Shown: positions 31,314 through 41,144, counted from the first letter of the stretch. The stretch: 64,000 nt of DNA from Sandaracinaceae bacterium (GCA_016706685.1 JADJJE010000004.1:355298-419297); one strand, 5' to 3'. Notes: generated by a model from the sequence alone, not told the origin. Translations and numbers: made by a program.

Positions 31314-32240
31314 ATGAAGACCGCCACCGCCATGCTCGCCGCCGTCGCAGCCGTCACGCTCCTGCTCCCCTCGGGCCACGCCCTGGCCGATGCGCGGAGC
31401 GACAAGCTGGACCTCTACATCGAGGTCCACAACATGTTCACCACGCGCATGCGGGCCAACCACGACAACTACGTGCCCACGCTGGCCGGGTTGGACCCCG
31501 AGAACCCCTGCACGCTCGAGCGCCAGCCGGGCGGCGACATGTACCACACGGCCGACAGCACCGGGGCCATCGACGGGTACCGCCGCCGCCTGCGCCGCGC
31601 GCCGCGCCTCCCCCAAGACCGCTTGGTGACCGCCATGCTGGACGCCGCCGCCATTCAGGTGCCCGCGTGGAACGCTGCCTTCGACTACTACGGCCGGCGC
31701 GTCTACACCACCGACCAGTGCGCTCAGGGCAACGTCTACCACCGCCAGCTCATGGCGGCCTTCCAGGCCTACTTCGCAGCGGACGCCGAGCTGCTGGTCT
31801 TCATCGACACCGAGAACCGCGCCCGCCGTGTCACCGCGCTCCAGCAGACCGAGCGCACCCACGGGCGCAACTTCCGCTTCTACCAGCTGAGCTTGATGAA
31901 CGAGGTGGAGACCATGCGCGACGTGCTCAGCGCCCCCACGCTGGACGTGGATGCGCTGGCCCGAACGGGGGAGGCCATCGCCACCGGGGTGGCCGAGATC
32001 AAGCCGCGCGCCGAGTCGGCTCCGCGCGAGATCCACTCCGACCTCTACGAAGGGCAATACCTGGGGTTCCTGCGCAGCCTCGAGACGCTGGCCGAGACCA
32101 CGCGCAACCTGGTGGCCGCGCTGCGAAACCCGAGCGCCCGGCCGAACGACCGCGAGCGCCGCATGGGTGAGCTGCAGCGCGCGTTCACCGCCGCGATCCA
32201 GGCCGCGAACAGCGTGCGCTACAGCGACCAGGTGCACTGA
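31314..32240 (+). CDS. Secreted DUF3829/YiiG-like protein
   Basis: A 308-residue protein with a cleavable signal peptide (AAVTLLLPSGHALA, cut before DARSD). The mature part begins KLDLYIEVHNMFTTRM and is largely helical, the pattern of DUF3829 (YiiG family) proteins, which are periplasmic and uncharacterised. ATG at 31314 is used; a GTG lies nine bases upstream. It diverges from the P-domain lipoprotein. Family assignment is by pattern and moderate. Confidence 0.6.
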   Translation: MKTATAMLAAVAAVTLLLPSGHALADARSDKLDLYIEVHNMFTTRMRANHDNYVPTLAGLDPENPCTLERQPGGDMYHTADSTGAIDGYRRRLRRAPRLPQDRLVTAMLDAAAIQVPAWNAAFDYYGRRVYTTDQCAQGNVYHRQLMAAFQAYFAADAELLVFIDTENRARRVTALQQTERTHGRNFRFYQLSLMNEVETMRDVLSAPTLDVDALARTGEAIATGVAEIKPRAESAPREIHSDLYEGQYLGFLRSLETLAETTRNLVAALRNPSARPNDRERRMGELQRAFTAAIQAANSVRYSDQVH

Positions 32241-32250
32241 CGCGCGGCGC

Positions 32251-32730
32251 TCAGAAATCGAAAGACCAAGTGACATGAAGCGGCGCAGGCGGCGCGACGG
32301 GATCGTCGAAGCCGGCCCGTTGCAGCTGACGCCGCTGACGTCCGATGGCACCCACCCCGAGGAAGGCAACCACTGCCACCAAGCCGGAGCCGAGCATGAT
32401 CATCAACGGGGCTTCAGCGCCAGGCACATGGACCGTCTCGCTCTTGTTCGCGAGGAGGGCGAACAGGCCGAACATCGCCGCGGCCAGCCCTACGCCAGAG
32501 ACCCCCACCAGCGCGTAGCGTCTCCGGCGCTGTTGAAGTTCGGCATCGCGGGCGAGGAACTCGGGCTCGGTCAACGCCAGGAACCCACTTCCAACCGGCT
32601 CTTGCGCGGACGCGGGGGCGACAGCCACCGAGTTCAGGGCGCAGACGCTCGCAACGAGTAGGGCCACGCATCGCGTGGGGGCCGGCCGCCGCCATACCGA
32701 CTCCACTACCTCCGCGCCGGCGTCGTGCAC
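32251..32730 (-). CDS. Small membrane protein of unknown function
   Basis: A 159-residue protein with a probable signal sequence (VALLVASVCALNSVAVAPASAQ) and two membrane segments further on (VGVSGVGLAAAMFGLFALLA and APLMIMLGSGLVAVVAFLGVGAIG). Between signal and membrane lies a short Arg-rich segment. The start is GTG at 32730, not well defined; a GTG closer to the signal is possible. No family recognised. It converges with the DUF3829 gene. Confidence 0.55.
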   Translation of the reverse strand: MHDAGAEVVESVWRRPAPTRCVALLVASVCALNSVAVAPASAQEPVGSGFLALTEPEFLARDAELQQRRRRYALVGVSGVGLAAAMFGLFALLANKSETVHVPGAEAPLMIMLGSGLVAVVAFLGVGAIGRQRRQLQRAGFDDPVAPPAPLHVTWSFDF

Positions 32731-32829
32731 GCACGTACACTAGCCAGTGCTGCGCGGCTGCGTGAAGCAATTCCGTCTGCACACGCCACGAATCGAGCGT
32801 GATAGGGTGGCCGGATGCAAGGAGCACCG

Positions 32830-33495
32830 ATGGGAACGAAGCCGTCATGGTTCTTGGTCGCGGCCCTCGGCGTCTGGGGTTGCGGAGGCGAGGGGGAAAC
32901 GTCACCCACGGACGCTGCGCTGGACGCATCAGGCCCGGGCTGGGTGCTGGAGGCACCAGGAGTCGACGTGGGTGGACAACTGGTGGTGCTGCACTGGAGC
33001 GACAGCGGCGGCGCTGCCGGGGAACCTGTCGTCGTGGGAACGTGGCCAGAGGGGGCCGAGACTTTCCCACTGTCCCTGGTGGGACTCGCGTCACCGCCTG
33101 CGCATCGCATGGACCTCTCGCTCGTTGGCGAGTCCGGCACGCTGAGCTTTGCGTGGCTCGTGGTCGCCGACGCAGCGGGGGCCTCGAACCTCGAGACAGC
33201 CGCTGTCGTCGCCAGCGCCCCGAGCGCCATGTTGGTGGAACTGAGTGAAGTCGCAGCACCGAACTCGTGGGCTGCACGACTCTTGAACGGTCCTGTCGCG
33301 GCGGGTGTGCACGTGATCGATATCCGCGAGTACACCCAGAGCGAGATTGATGCCCTCACCGCTTGCATGGAGAGCGCGGTCGGGGACCCCGATCTCGAGT
33401 GCCCCGCGCTCCGTGAGCATGTGTCCCTTGCGGATCCGGGAGCTGGACAGGTCATCCAACTGGCGGCTGGGGACGTGGTCCCCGATCTGAGCTGA
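32830..33495 (+). CDS. Lipoprotein of unknown function
   Basis: A 221-residue lipoprotein with lipobox ALGVWGC and a following Gly/Glu/Asp-rich linker. The remainder reads as beta-rich sequence and has two late cysteines (CMES, ECPAL). No family recognised. AAGGAG five bases before ATG 32830 decides the start over the ATG at 32815. Confidence 0.65.
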   Translation: MGTKPSWFLVAALGVWGCGGEGETSPTDAALDASGPGWVLEAPGVDVGGQLVVLHWSDSGGAAGEPVVVGTWPEGAETFPLSLVGLASPPAHRMDLSLVGESGTLSFAWLVVADAAGASNLETAAVVASAPSAMLVELSEVAAPNSWAARLLNGPVAAGVHVIDIREYTQSEIDALTACMESAVGDPDLECPALREHVSLADPGAGQVIQLAAGDVVPDLS

Positions 33496-33516
33496 GGACT
33501 GCCGCGGATGACCGCG

Positions 33517-34887
33517 CTAGCGCGCGCTCTGCGTCGGCACGTGCTTCGGCAGCACCATGGCGCAGCCCAGCGCCAACACGAGCGACACCGTGAAGTAGTG
33601 CAGGGTGCGCTGGTGCTCGACGAGCGCGATGTCCGGCAGGGGGCTGCCGCTCCAGACGAAGCCGAGGACGATGATGCCGGCGATGCCCCCGAGGTAGCGC
33701 AGCGTGGCGAGCAGCGCCGCACCCACGCCGCTCTGCTCGGCGGGGATGGCGCTCATGGCCGAGGCCTGTGCGGGTGACGACGACAAGCCGATGCCGAGGC
33801 CCAGCAGCACCAGCCCAGGGATGGCCGAGCGGGCGGTCTCGAGCGGGACGAACACCAGGGATCCGATGCCAGCGAGCGCGACGCTGCAGCCGGTGACCGC
33901 GACCAGCCGTGCGCCCAAGCGGTCGGAGAGGCGGCCGGCGATGGGCGACGCGATGACCATGGACACCATGAGCGCGCCCAGCAGCGGGCCGGAGTGCTGC
34001 GTGCCGAGGCCCAGCACCTTGTCGAGCGCGCTGGGGAGCTCGAAGAGCAGCGCGTACATGGCCAGGTTGTGCAGCGCCACGATCAGCCCCCCCGCCACGA
34101 AGACCTTCCGGGTGAGCAAGTGCAGGTCCACCACGGGCTCCGGGTGGCGCTGCTCCCACAGCCCGAACGCCACGCCCAGCGCGACACCTCCACCCATGGT
34201 GACGACGCGCAACACGCCGTCCAAGCGCGTGCCCACCACGATGGCCGCGAGCGACGCACCGAGCAGCAGCGAGCCCACTCCGTCGAACCGAAAGCCGCGC
34301 AGCGTGGGCTTGGGATCGCTTCCGTTCGCGCGAGGTGAACGGGCCAGCTGCGCGGCGATGGGCAGCACCAGCAGGTTGACCAAGAACGTGGCGCGCCAAG
34401 AGACATTGGCCGTGATGAACCCGCCGATGACGGGACCTAGCGCCGCGGACAGGGCCATGGCCGCGCCAAAGGCCCCGAACGCCTGACCGCGCTTCTGTGG
34501 GGGCAGCTCGATGCGCAGCAGGGCCGTGGCGCTGGGCACGATGAGCGCTCCGCCGGTGGCCATGATCACGCGGGCCAGACCCAGCAGGGCGAACGTGGGG
34601 GCGAAGAAGGCGGCCACGGAGCCCAGCAGGAAAGCGACCTGTCCGTAGGCCAGCGTGGTGCGGTGGCCCAGCCGGTCACCCAGCTTGCCGGCCGGCGCCT
34701 GCATCACGATGCTGGTGATCAAGTAGCTGGTGACCAGCACGTGCGTGAGCATGCCGTCGGGCTGCCGGAACTCGCGACCGATGGGCCCCAGCACCACGCT
34801 CAGCATGGTGCTGTTGAGCGGGGTGAGCATGGACGACATGACCAGCGCCGCCACGAGCCGCCGCGGGAACTCCCTGTCCTCACCCAC
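33517..34887 (-). CDS. Major facilitator superfamily drug exporter (DHA2-like)
   Basis: A 456-residue MFS transporter with 12-14 hydrophobic segments. Motif A is GKLGDRLGHRTTLAYGQ and motif C-like GAAMALSAALGPVIGGFI is present, as in proton-driven drug exporters of the DHA2 group. GTG at 34887 overlaps the stop of the PEP-binding gene by eight bases and is chosen for that coupling; an upstream ATG at 34959 would add a Ser/Thr-rich tail and overlap by 80 bases. It is the last gene of the split phosphotransferase operon, which suggests a joint role in drug inactivation and export, or export of a phosphorylated product. Confidence 0.85.
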   Translation of the reverse strand: MGEDREFPRRLVAALVMSSMLTPLNSTMLSVVLGPIGREFRQPDGMLTHVLVTSYLITSIVMQAPAGKLGDRLGHRTTLAYGQVAFLLGSVAAFFAPTFALLGLARVIMATGGALIVPSATALLRIELPPQKRGQAFGAFGAAMALSAALGPVIGGFITANVSWRATFLVNLLVLPIAAQLARSPRANGSDPKPTLRGFRFDGVGSLLLGASLAAIVVGTRLDGVLRVVTMGGGVALGVAFGLWEQRHPEPVVDLHLLTRKVFVAGGLIVALHNLAMYALLFELPSALDKVLGLGTQHSGPLLGALMVSMVIASPIAGRLSDRLGARLVAVTGCSVALAGIGSLVFVPLETARSAIPGLVLLGLGIGLSSSPAQASAMSAIPAEQSGVGAALLATLRYLGGIAGIIVLGFVWSGSPLPDIALVEHQRTLHYFTVSLVLALGCAMVLPKHVPTQSAR

Positions 34888-35704
34888 GCGTGATGGCGCG
34901 TCGCTGGAGGAGGTGGACGGTGTCGCCGTAGATGGCGAACTCGAGGTCTTGGCTACCACCGAACACGCTTTCGCACCGCGTGCACAGCGCGTCCAGCGCC
35001 GCGAGCGTGGCGTCGCTCAGGCAGAGGTCGCTCACGCGGGAACCCGTGACGGGGCGCTCCTGCGTGCCGCCGTCGGCCGCCCACGTGATCATCAGGTCTT
35101 TGTCGCCCGGGTCTCGTGAGAGGACGGTCCCGCCGCGCGCCACGCGGAAGCGGTCGGGCGTCACCAGCCCCTGGACCACGGCCTCGCCGAGGCCCCAGGA
35201 GGCCTCGATGACGCGCACGTCGTCGCCGCTGATGGGGTCGCGGCTGAAGAGCACGCCTGCGGCATCGGCCTGGATGAGGCGCTGCACCACCACCCCCATG
35301 CTGGGCGCGAGGGGCAGGCCCAGCTTGGTGCGGTAGGCCACCGCCGAGCTCGTCGCGGCCGAGGCGTACACCTCCGCGAGCGCCTCGACGAGACCATCCA
35401 CCGAGGTCACGCCCAGGACCGTGGCGTGCTGCCCCGCGAAGCTGGCCGTGGCGGAGTCTTCGCCCACGGCGCTCGAGCGCACCGCCACCAGGCCTCCCAG
35501 CGTGTCCAACATCCGTGCGAGCGCGTCGCGGGCCGGGCCCCCTTCGAGGCCTCCGGTGGTGTCGCAGGCGAGCGCGAAGCCATCCGGCACCGGCAGCCCC
35601 TCACGGATGGCGCGCGCACACTGTGACGCCTTGCCGCCGAAGCGGGACTCGTCGAGGGCGTCGCGCAGCGGCACATGCTGTGCGAGCGTGAGGGGGCCGG
35701 TCAC
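34880..35704 (-). CDS. Stand-alone PEP/pyruvate-binding (ATP-grasp) domain protein
   Basis: A 274-residue protein equal to the N-terminal ATP-binding domain of PEP synthase, pyruvate phosphate dikinase and rifampin phosphotransferase. Visible blocks are FGGKASQCARAIREGLPVPDGF, VAVRSSAVGEDSATASFAGQ, VVVQRLIQADAAGVLFSRDP, ASWGLGEAVVQGLVTPD and DLEFAIYGDTVHLLQRR. The domain looks complete and its Arg/Glu nucleotide contacts are in place. It lacks the swivelling His domain, which is encoded by the gene directly upstream; the two overlap by four bases (GTGA). The likely unit is a two-polypeptide enzyme. Confidence 0.88.
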   Translation of the reverse strand: MTGPLTLAQHVPLRDALDESRFGGKASQCARAIREGLPVPDGFALACDTTGGLEGGPARDALARMLDTLGGLVAVRSSAVGEDSATASFAGQHATVLGVTSVDGLVEALAEVYASAATSSAVAYRTKLGLPLAPSMGVVVQRLIQADAAGVLFSRDPISGDDVRVIEASWGLGEAVVQGLVTPDRFRVARGGTVLSRDPGDKDLMITWAADGGTQERPVTGSRVSDLCLSDATLAALDALCTRCESVFGGSQDLEFAIYGDTVHLLQRRAITRG

Positions 35705-37402
35705 GAGCCCACCGCCGACAGCACCACGACCTCACCCTTGGTGCCATCCACGCGCACGCGCGCCCCATCCGGGATGAGGCGCGTGGCCTCCTTGGTGCCC
35801 ACCACACCGGGGATGCCGTACTCGCGCGACACGATGGCGGCGTGGCACAGCTGCCCCCCGCGGTCCGTGACGATGGCCCCCAGCAGCGGCAACACCACGT
35901 TGAAGTACGGCGCCGTCGCGCGCGTGACCAACACGTCGCCTTTCTGCAGACGCTCGAACTGCGACGCGTCCTCGATCAGCCGCGCGGTGCCCTCGTACAC
36001 GCCCTCGTTCACCGACAGCCCGCGGATCACGGTGGCCGTGGACGTGGTCTCGGCGTCGCGAAACAGGTTGGACAGCACGGCGTCCACGGCCCTGGCGGCC
36101 CGACGAGCCGGGGCCGGGAGCAGGTTCGGATCGGGCGGTGGCCCGGGCATGCCCCCGAGGTCGGCCGGGATGTCGGCCACCGTCTTGGTGGTGCGCCACG
36201 TCACGCGCGCAGCCACTTCGTCTGCGGACGGGCCAGGGCGGCCGAGCAGCAACGCGACGGCCTCGTCCACCTCGAGGTCCACCGCGTGCTCGGGATGCGC
36301 GAGCAACCCACGCGCCGTGAGGCGCCGGCCCGTCTCGAGCAGCGCGCGGCGGGCAATCCCAATGGCGAACCCGTCAGCGTAGATGCCACGCTCGTCGCGC
36401 AGCCGGTTGATGACGCGGGCCTCCTCGAGCATCTCGTCGAACGTGCCGTGGTGGGCAGCCGGCACCTTCTTGCGGATGGCCTGAATCCTCGATGCCGAAT
36501 TTCCGCGCTCGTCATTGGCCACGCCACTGACGGTGGCCCGCACAGCGCCCAGCAGCATCTCGGGCATCTCGCCCGCCGACTTCGACGAGATCTCGTAGCC
36601 GACCGCGCGATGCGCGATGGCATCGAAGAACACGCGGGCGGCGCTCCCTACGTCGCCGGGCAGCACACAGCTCGGCGATGGCGCCCGCGGCGTCGCTCGA
36701 GGTCAGCAGCTCGCGCGCTCGGGCATCGCCTCGCACGGCGCTGGCCAGCGCCGTGAGCTCCTCCGCCAAGATGCCCCGGGAGATGGGCGTCGAGCCGCGC
36801 AGCATCTCGAGAATCGAGCTGGGCGACTCGCCCGTCCAGTCGGCCACGTGGGCCATCAGGTCCCCCACGGGGAGGATGCACGGGATGGTGTACTTGTGGT
36901 GCAACCCCACCATCGCCTCGGTGTGGGCGTCCACCTCTCGCAGGTGCGTCGCCAGCGTCTCGTCGTCACACACGGCGAGGTCCACCGCCAGCAGGGTGGC
37001 GTGACGCTTCAACGCGGCTGGCTTGTCTACCTCGTCCCAGCGCCGCAGGTCTTCCCGCCACACCTTGTTCGCGAACGCGTCGCGGCTCGCGCGGATGCGC
37101 GCACGCATGCCGGGGTGCAGCCGCGTCAGCAGCCAGAGCACCGGGCCAGGGGGCGGCCCCTTGGCCCCCTTCGGAGCGCCGAACGCAGCGGGCTGCTGGT
37201 ACCAGAAGCCGTTCACGAACTCGACCTCGAAGTGGCTGAGCAGCAACCCATAGCGCGCCGTGCCCTCGGCGAAGCCGGACATGAACGCGCGCCGAATGCC
37301 CGCGCGGCCAAAGCGCGGGATGGGCTTTGGAAAGTGGGTCCCTTCGGCCTCCCAAGGGCCGGGCCCGGGTGCGGTCCACGAAACGGTGCTGGTCTCAGTC
37401 AT
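35701..37402 (-). pseudogene. PEP-utilising enzyme: substrate-like domain plus swivelling His domain, frameshifted
   Basis: Two overlapping frames together encode one continuous 566-residue protein. The first frame (from 37402) gives the N-terminal part, beginning with WTAPGPGPWEAEGTHFPKP, a phosphotransferase-like opening, and a helical middle region (about 60-245). The second frame gives ARVFFDAIAHRAVGYEI onward and the swivelling domain with the phospho-His site GGQLCHAAIVSREYGIPGVVG. They join at about 36664-36672 inside CTGTGTGCTG; after this point the first frame turns into Arg-rich antisense-like sequence until its stop at 36512. A two-base loss in the TG repeat, or one added base, explains the break. 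It could be a real mutation, a sequencing error or programmed shifting; a GTG at 36666 might allow separate translation of the second part. Together with the next gene it resembles rifampin phosphotransferase with its domains split and reordered. Confidence 0.8.
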
Positions 37403-37480
37403 GGCTGCCTCGGTCGAGTCGTCCGTGCGACGAATGCAACGAGAGGGTAGCCCAAGTGTCGCGCGCGCGACGCAGAGGAT

Positions 37481-39178
37481 TCAGCGCGGCCGGTAACGGC
37501 TGATGCCCGACCAGGTCCCTTGGTAGAGCGAGCCGTCGGGGCCGATCTCGGCCGCCGAGTACGCGGAGTTCTCGCAGCTATGGGGCAACCGCTCGATGAC
37601 CTCCCGCGATGCGGCGCGCTCGAGGAACGGGAGGTAGTCCAGCACGGTGGCGCACTCCTGATCCGGCGCCGGCTCGAAGAAGGCGCTCTCCCCCGTGTCG
37701 AAGTCGATGGCCTCGAGGCCCCACACGCCGTCGCGCTGACCATGCGCGTAGATGAGGCCCGTGCGCTCGCTCATGGTGGGGATGGCGTTGGGGATGCTGG
37801 GCGCGGGGTTCGCCCAGACCACCTCGCACTCGCGCGTCACGGGGTTCCAGTCGATGCGCTCCACGCCGTAGGGTGCCTGCGCGGGGTCACCGCCCGCGAG
37901 CGCGCTGTTCAGGTTCTGCAAGATGGGCAGCTGGCCGGCGAACGCGTCGGGGTCGGCCAGCAGGTTGTTCACCACGATGGACGCGTACCCCCGCACCAGC
38001 ACGCTCTGCTCCGAGAGCGAGGCCGTGGCGTCGTCGTCCCCGAAGGTCACGGGGATCTCGCAGGCGATGCGCCGGTCGCGGCCCTCGGCGATGGGCTCCC
38101 AGTCCGCTGGCACCTCGTCACGCCACATGAGCACCAGGTGCATGAGCTCCTGACCATCGGTGAAGACCACGAAGCGGTCGTCGGTGGGCGCCGTGCCCAT
38201 GAGCGTCGGGGTCGAGCCCGACCCCGCGCCGAGGCGCACGCCCACTTGGCCCGAGCCGGCCTGGTAGGCCGCGCGCCAGCCCAGCGAGAGCGCCGCGCCG
38301 TCCCAGTCGAAGCGGTACATGGCCGCGCTGGTCACCACGTAGATGCCGCCGCTCTCGTCGGCCGCGATGCTGTTGGAGGTCTCCTCGAGCGTGGCTGCGC
38401 CGTCGTCGCACGAGGCCGCGTCGTTGATGGCGTACGCGACCACGTTCTCCGGGAGCATCTGCGCGGGCTGGCGGGGCAGGGTGGCCACCACCCCGCGCGC
38501 CGTGGCCACGGCGATGCGTCCGTCGTAGGTCATGGTGATGCCCACGATGGTGTCACCCGCGCCGCACAGAAGCGCGTCCGGAAGGGTGAAGCGTGTCACG
38601 AGCCCGATGCGCGAGCGGCGATCCCCCGGCACCTCGTCCGCGAACACCTCCACCGCGCGGCCCCGCGCGACGATGAAGTGGTCGTCCACGTCCACCAGGC
38701 TGTAGGCACCCGAGACCCCGAGCGGGGCGGGTGGGGCGTCGGGCTCACGCTCACGCGGCACGTACTCGTCGAGGATCTCCAGCGTCTCGGCGTCCAGCTT
38801 CACGACGGTGGCGAGGCTGCTCACTGGGGAGGACCACACCGCGCGCCCCCCGTCGGCGTACTGGCCCGTAAAGCCGAGCACCACGGGCACGCCGGTCACG
38901 TACACGTGCTGCTTGTCGAGGCGCTGGCCCCGCCGCGGTCCCTCCAGCGGCGATGACCCCTGCGCGTAGCTCGAGCGGTGTGCGCCGGCCCAGGGACCAT
39001 CGGCGAGAGCTGGGTTGCACGGAGGCTCACTCGGCAGCGACTCGGGGCAGGTGTTGCCCGGCGCGCCGCCGCGGACACGCCCGTCCACGTCCGAGCCGCA
39101 CGCCACCACCAAGAGAACCACCCACAGGTGCGCGCCCGAGACCACCCGAAGCCGGGTCGACCACTTCTGATGTCGCAT
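37481..39178 (-). CDS. Large lipoprotein with propeller-like sequence
   Basis: A 565-residue lipoprotein (lipobox VLLVVAC). After a Gly/Pro-rich stretch and NTCPESLPSEPPCNPALADGPWAG there are repeated beta-strand blocks of the kind YDGRIAVATARGVV, GGIYVVTSAAMYRFDWDG and DGSLYQGTWSGISRY, suggesting a beta-propeller. No catalytic motif is visible and no family was recognised. It diverges from the TetR gene with a 58-base intergenic region. Confidence 0.72.
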   Translation of the reverse strand: MRHQKWSTRLRVVSGAHLWVVLLVVACGSDVDGRVRGGAPGNTCPESLPSEPPCNPALADGPWAGAHRSSYAQGSSPLEGPRRGQRLDKQHVYVTGVPVVLGFTGQYADGGRAVWSSPVSSLATVVKLDAETLEILDEYVPREREPDAPPAPLGVSGAYSLVDVDDHFIVARGRAVEVFADEVPGDRRSRIGLVTRFTLPDALLCGAGDTIVGITMTYDGRIAVATARGVVATLPRQPAQMLPENVVAYAINDAASCDDGAATLEETSNSIAADESGGIYVVTSAAMYRFDWDGAALSLGWRAAYQAGSGQVGVRLGAGSGSTPTLMGTAPTDDRFVVFTDGQELMHLVLMWRDEVPADWEPIAEGRDRRIACEIPVTFGDDDATASLSEQSVLVRGYASIVVNNLLADPDAFAGQLPILQNLNSALAGGDPAQAPYGVERIDWNPVTRECEVVWANPAPSIPNAIPTMSERTGLIYAHGQRDGVWGLEAIDFDTGESAFFEPAPDQECATVLDYLPFLERAASREVIERLPHSCENSAYSAAEIGPDGSLYQGTWSGISRYRPR

Positions 39179-39236
39179 GCCATCACTTTAGCGAAGGCAC
39201 GCCGAGACATCAATACCCAAGGCGAAGCGCGCCCTG

Positions 39237-39920
39237 ATGTACGGTGTGCCGATGACTCGCAGCGCCCGCGTCTACGGAGGCCAAACCGCCGAGCAGCGAC
39301 ACACCGAGCGACGCAAGCAGCTGATCGAGGCGGCGCTGCGGATCTGGTCGGAGGAAGGCTGGACCGCGGTGACCATGCGTCGCGTGTGCTCCGTGGCTCG
39401 GCTCACGGACCGGTACTTCTACGAGAGCTTCGCCGACCGCGAGGCGCTGCTGGCAGCCGCCTGGGACTTCCTTCGGCAGGACACCCTCCAGGTGATCATG
39501 ACCGCTACGTTCGCCGAGCCCGAGGCCACTGCAGCCGAGCGCCTTGAGGTGGCCATCGGGGCGTTCGTCGACAGCTTCGAGTCCAACCCCGACCGCATGC
39601 GCATCCTCTTCGCCGAACACTCCGGCAGCGAGGCGCTGGAGCGACTCATGCGCGACACCGTGATCCAGTTTACGGACCTGTTCGTGACGCTGGCCCGGCC
39701 GCATCTGCGCCAGCCAGCCGACGAGCGCGGGCTGCGCATGACCACCCTGATGGCCATCGGCGGGTTCCTCGCGCTGCTGCGCGCACGTCTCGACGGCGTC
39801 ATCGAGGTGAGCACCGCCGAGTTCGTCCGTCACGCGGCGACGGCGGGCGTGGACCTGGCGGCGCGCTACCTCGAGCCCGGCGCGCTCCAGCGGCGAGTCG
39901 GGCGAGCGACGTCGGCGTGA
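39237..39920 (+). CDS. TetR-family transcriptional regulator
   Basis: A 227-residue one-component repressor. The helix-turn-helix lies in about 20-75 (RRKQLIEAALRIWSEEGWTAVTMRRVC then LTDRYFYESFADREALLAAAW). The C-terminal helical ligand domain ends in GVDLAARYLEPG. The ATG at 39237 is used; one at 39252 is possible. It sits 63 bases before the RND adaptor gene on the same strand, so it most likely controls this efflux operon, itself included, as local TetR repressors do. No operator was identified by eye. Confidence 0.9.
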   Translation: MYGVPMTRSARVYGGQTAEQRHTERRKQLIEAALRIWSEEGWTAVTMRRVCSVARLTDRYFYESFADREALLAAAWDFLRQDTLQVIMTATFAEPEATAAERLEVAIGAFVDSFESNPDRMRILFAEHSGSEALERLMRDTVIQFTDLFVTLARPHLRQPADERGLRMTTLMAIGGFLALLRARLDGVIEVSTAEFVRHAATAGVDLAARYLEPGALQRRVGRATSA

Positions 39921-39983
39921 CGGCTTGCCCCGGCGCGCGAACGGGAACAGAAACGCTCGCACACACGAACGTCGAGCCACGCC

Positions 39984-41144
39984 ATGGAAGAAGAAATCGT
40001 CATCCATCCGCCTGCGCCCCTCGCCAAGCGCATCGCGCTCTTGGTCGCGGTGCTGGTCATCTCCGGGCTGGGAGTGGCGATGGCCCTGCGGCTTCAGATC
40101 GCCTTTGCCGCGGAGGCTGAGCGAACGGCTGCACGTGACGCCGCCGCAGCCGACGCGGGCGCAGCGCCCCGCGTCGCCGTCACCACACCCGTGGACGCCG
40201 AGATGGCCCCGTTGGTGGTCATCTCGGGGACGCTCCAGCCAGTCCAGTCCGCAGACCTCGGCTTCGAGTTCGCAGGTCGCATCCAGCGGGTGAGCGTAGA
40301 GCTGGGTCAGCACGTGGACGCAGGAGACGCCTTGATCACCCTCGACCGGGCTTCGGTCGCGGCGATGGCGACGCAGTCGGAGGCGGCCATCGCCGTGGCC
40401 GAAGCCAACGCGGCCATGCTCCGCGATCGGGTCGAGCTGCTGGGCAGCCTGGTCGCGGTGGGCGCCACCCCCTCACAGGATCTCACCGCCGCCGAGCGGC
40501 AGCTCAGCGTGGCGATGGCTCAGATCGAGCAAGCGCGCGCCGTCCGGCGCAGCACCGGCGTCACTGCGGCGGACCACACGTTGCGCGCTCCGTTTGCCGG
40601 GGTGGTCACCCGCGTCCCGACCGGCGTGGGCGCCGTGGTGGGGCCGGGCATCGTGCTGGTGCGCATCGAAGACCTCTCGAGCCTGCGCCTCGCCTCCACG
40701 GTGAGCCAGGCCGATCTCGCCGCGCTGCGCACCGGGATGACGGCCACCCTCGAGGCGCGCAACGGGGTCGTCGAGACGCAAGGCACGATCGCGCACCTGG
40801 TGCGGTCGCTCGACCCGTCCACCCGCCGCGCCCCCTGTGAGGCGATGTTCCCCAACGCAGACGGGGCCCTGGTGGCCAACGCGTTGGTGCGCGCCCGGGT
40901 CGTCGTCGGCGCCCCACTCCCCGCGCTCCGCATTCCGGCCACCGCTCGTCGCCCCGATGGCACGGTCCTCGTCCTCGACGGCGACGGCCGCATCGAGTCG
41001 CGTCTCGTCGAGGCTCAGTCCGACTTGGACGGCAGCTGGCTCGTGAGCTCCGGCTTGAGCCGTTCGGACCGCGTCATGGTGCGGGCCGCCGAGGGGCGCG
41101 AAGGCACGGTCGTGGTCGCCGATTCGACCCCATCGGCGAGGTAG
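39984..41144 (+). CDS. RND efflux periplasmic adaptor
   Basis: A 386-residue membrane fusion protein anchored by one N-terminal membrane segment (IALLVAVLVISGLGVAMAL). The lipoyl half FEFAGRIQRVSVELGQHVDAGDALITLD and the returning half LRAPFAGVVTRVPTGVGAVVGPG flank a helical hairpin of about 70 residues. Barrel and membrane-proximal domains follow. It links the inner-membrane pump encoded next to an outer-membrane channel. The gap to the permease gene is three bases. Confidence 0.93.
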   Translation: MEEEIVIHPPAPLAKRIALLVAVLVISGLGVAMALRLQIAFAAEAERTAARDAAAADAGAAPRVAVTTPVDAEMAPLVVISGTLQPVQSADLGFEFAGRIQRVSVELGQHVDAGDALITLDRASVAAMATQSEAAIAVAEANAAMLRDRVELLGSLVAVGATPSQDLTAAERQLSVAMAQIEQARAVRRSTGVTAADHTLRAPFAGVVTRVPTGVGAVVGPGIVLVRIEDLSSLRLASTVSQADLAALRTGMTATLEARNGVVETQGTIAHLVRSLDPSTRRAPCEAMFPNADGALVANALVRARVVVGAPLPALRIPATARRPDGTVLVLDGDGRIESRLVEAQSDLDGSWLVSSGLSRSDRVMVRAAEGREGTVVVADSTPSAR

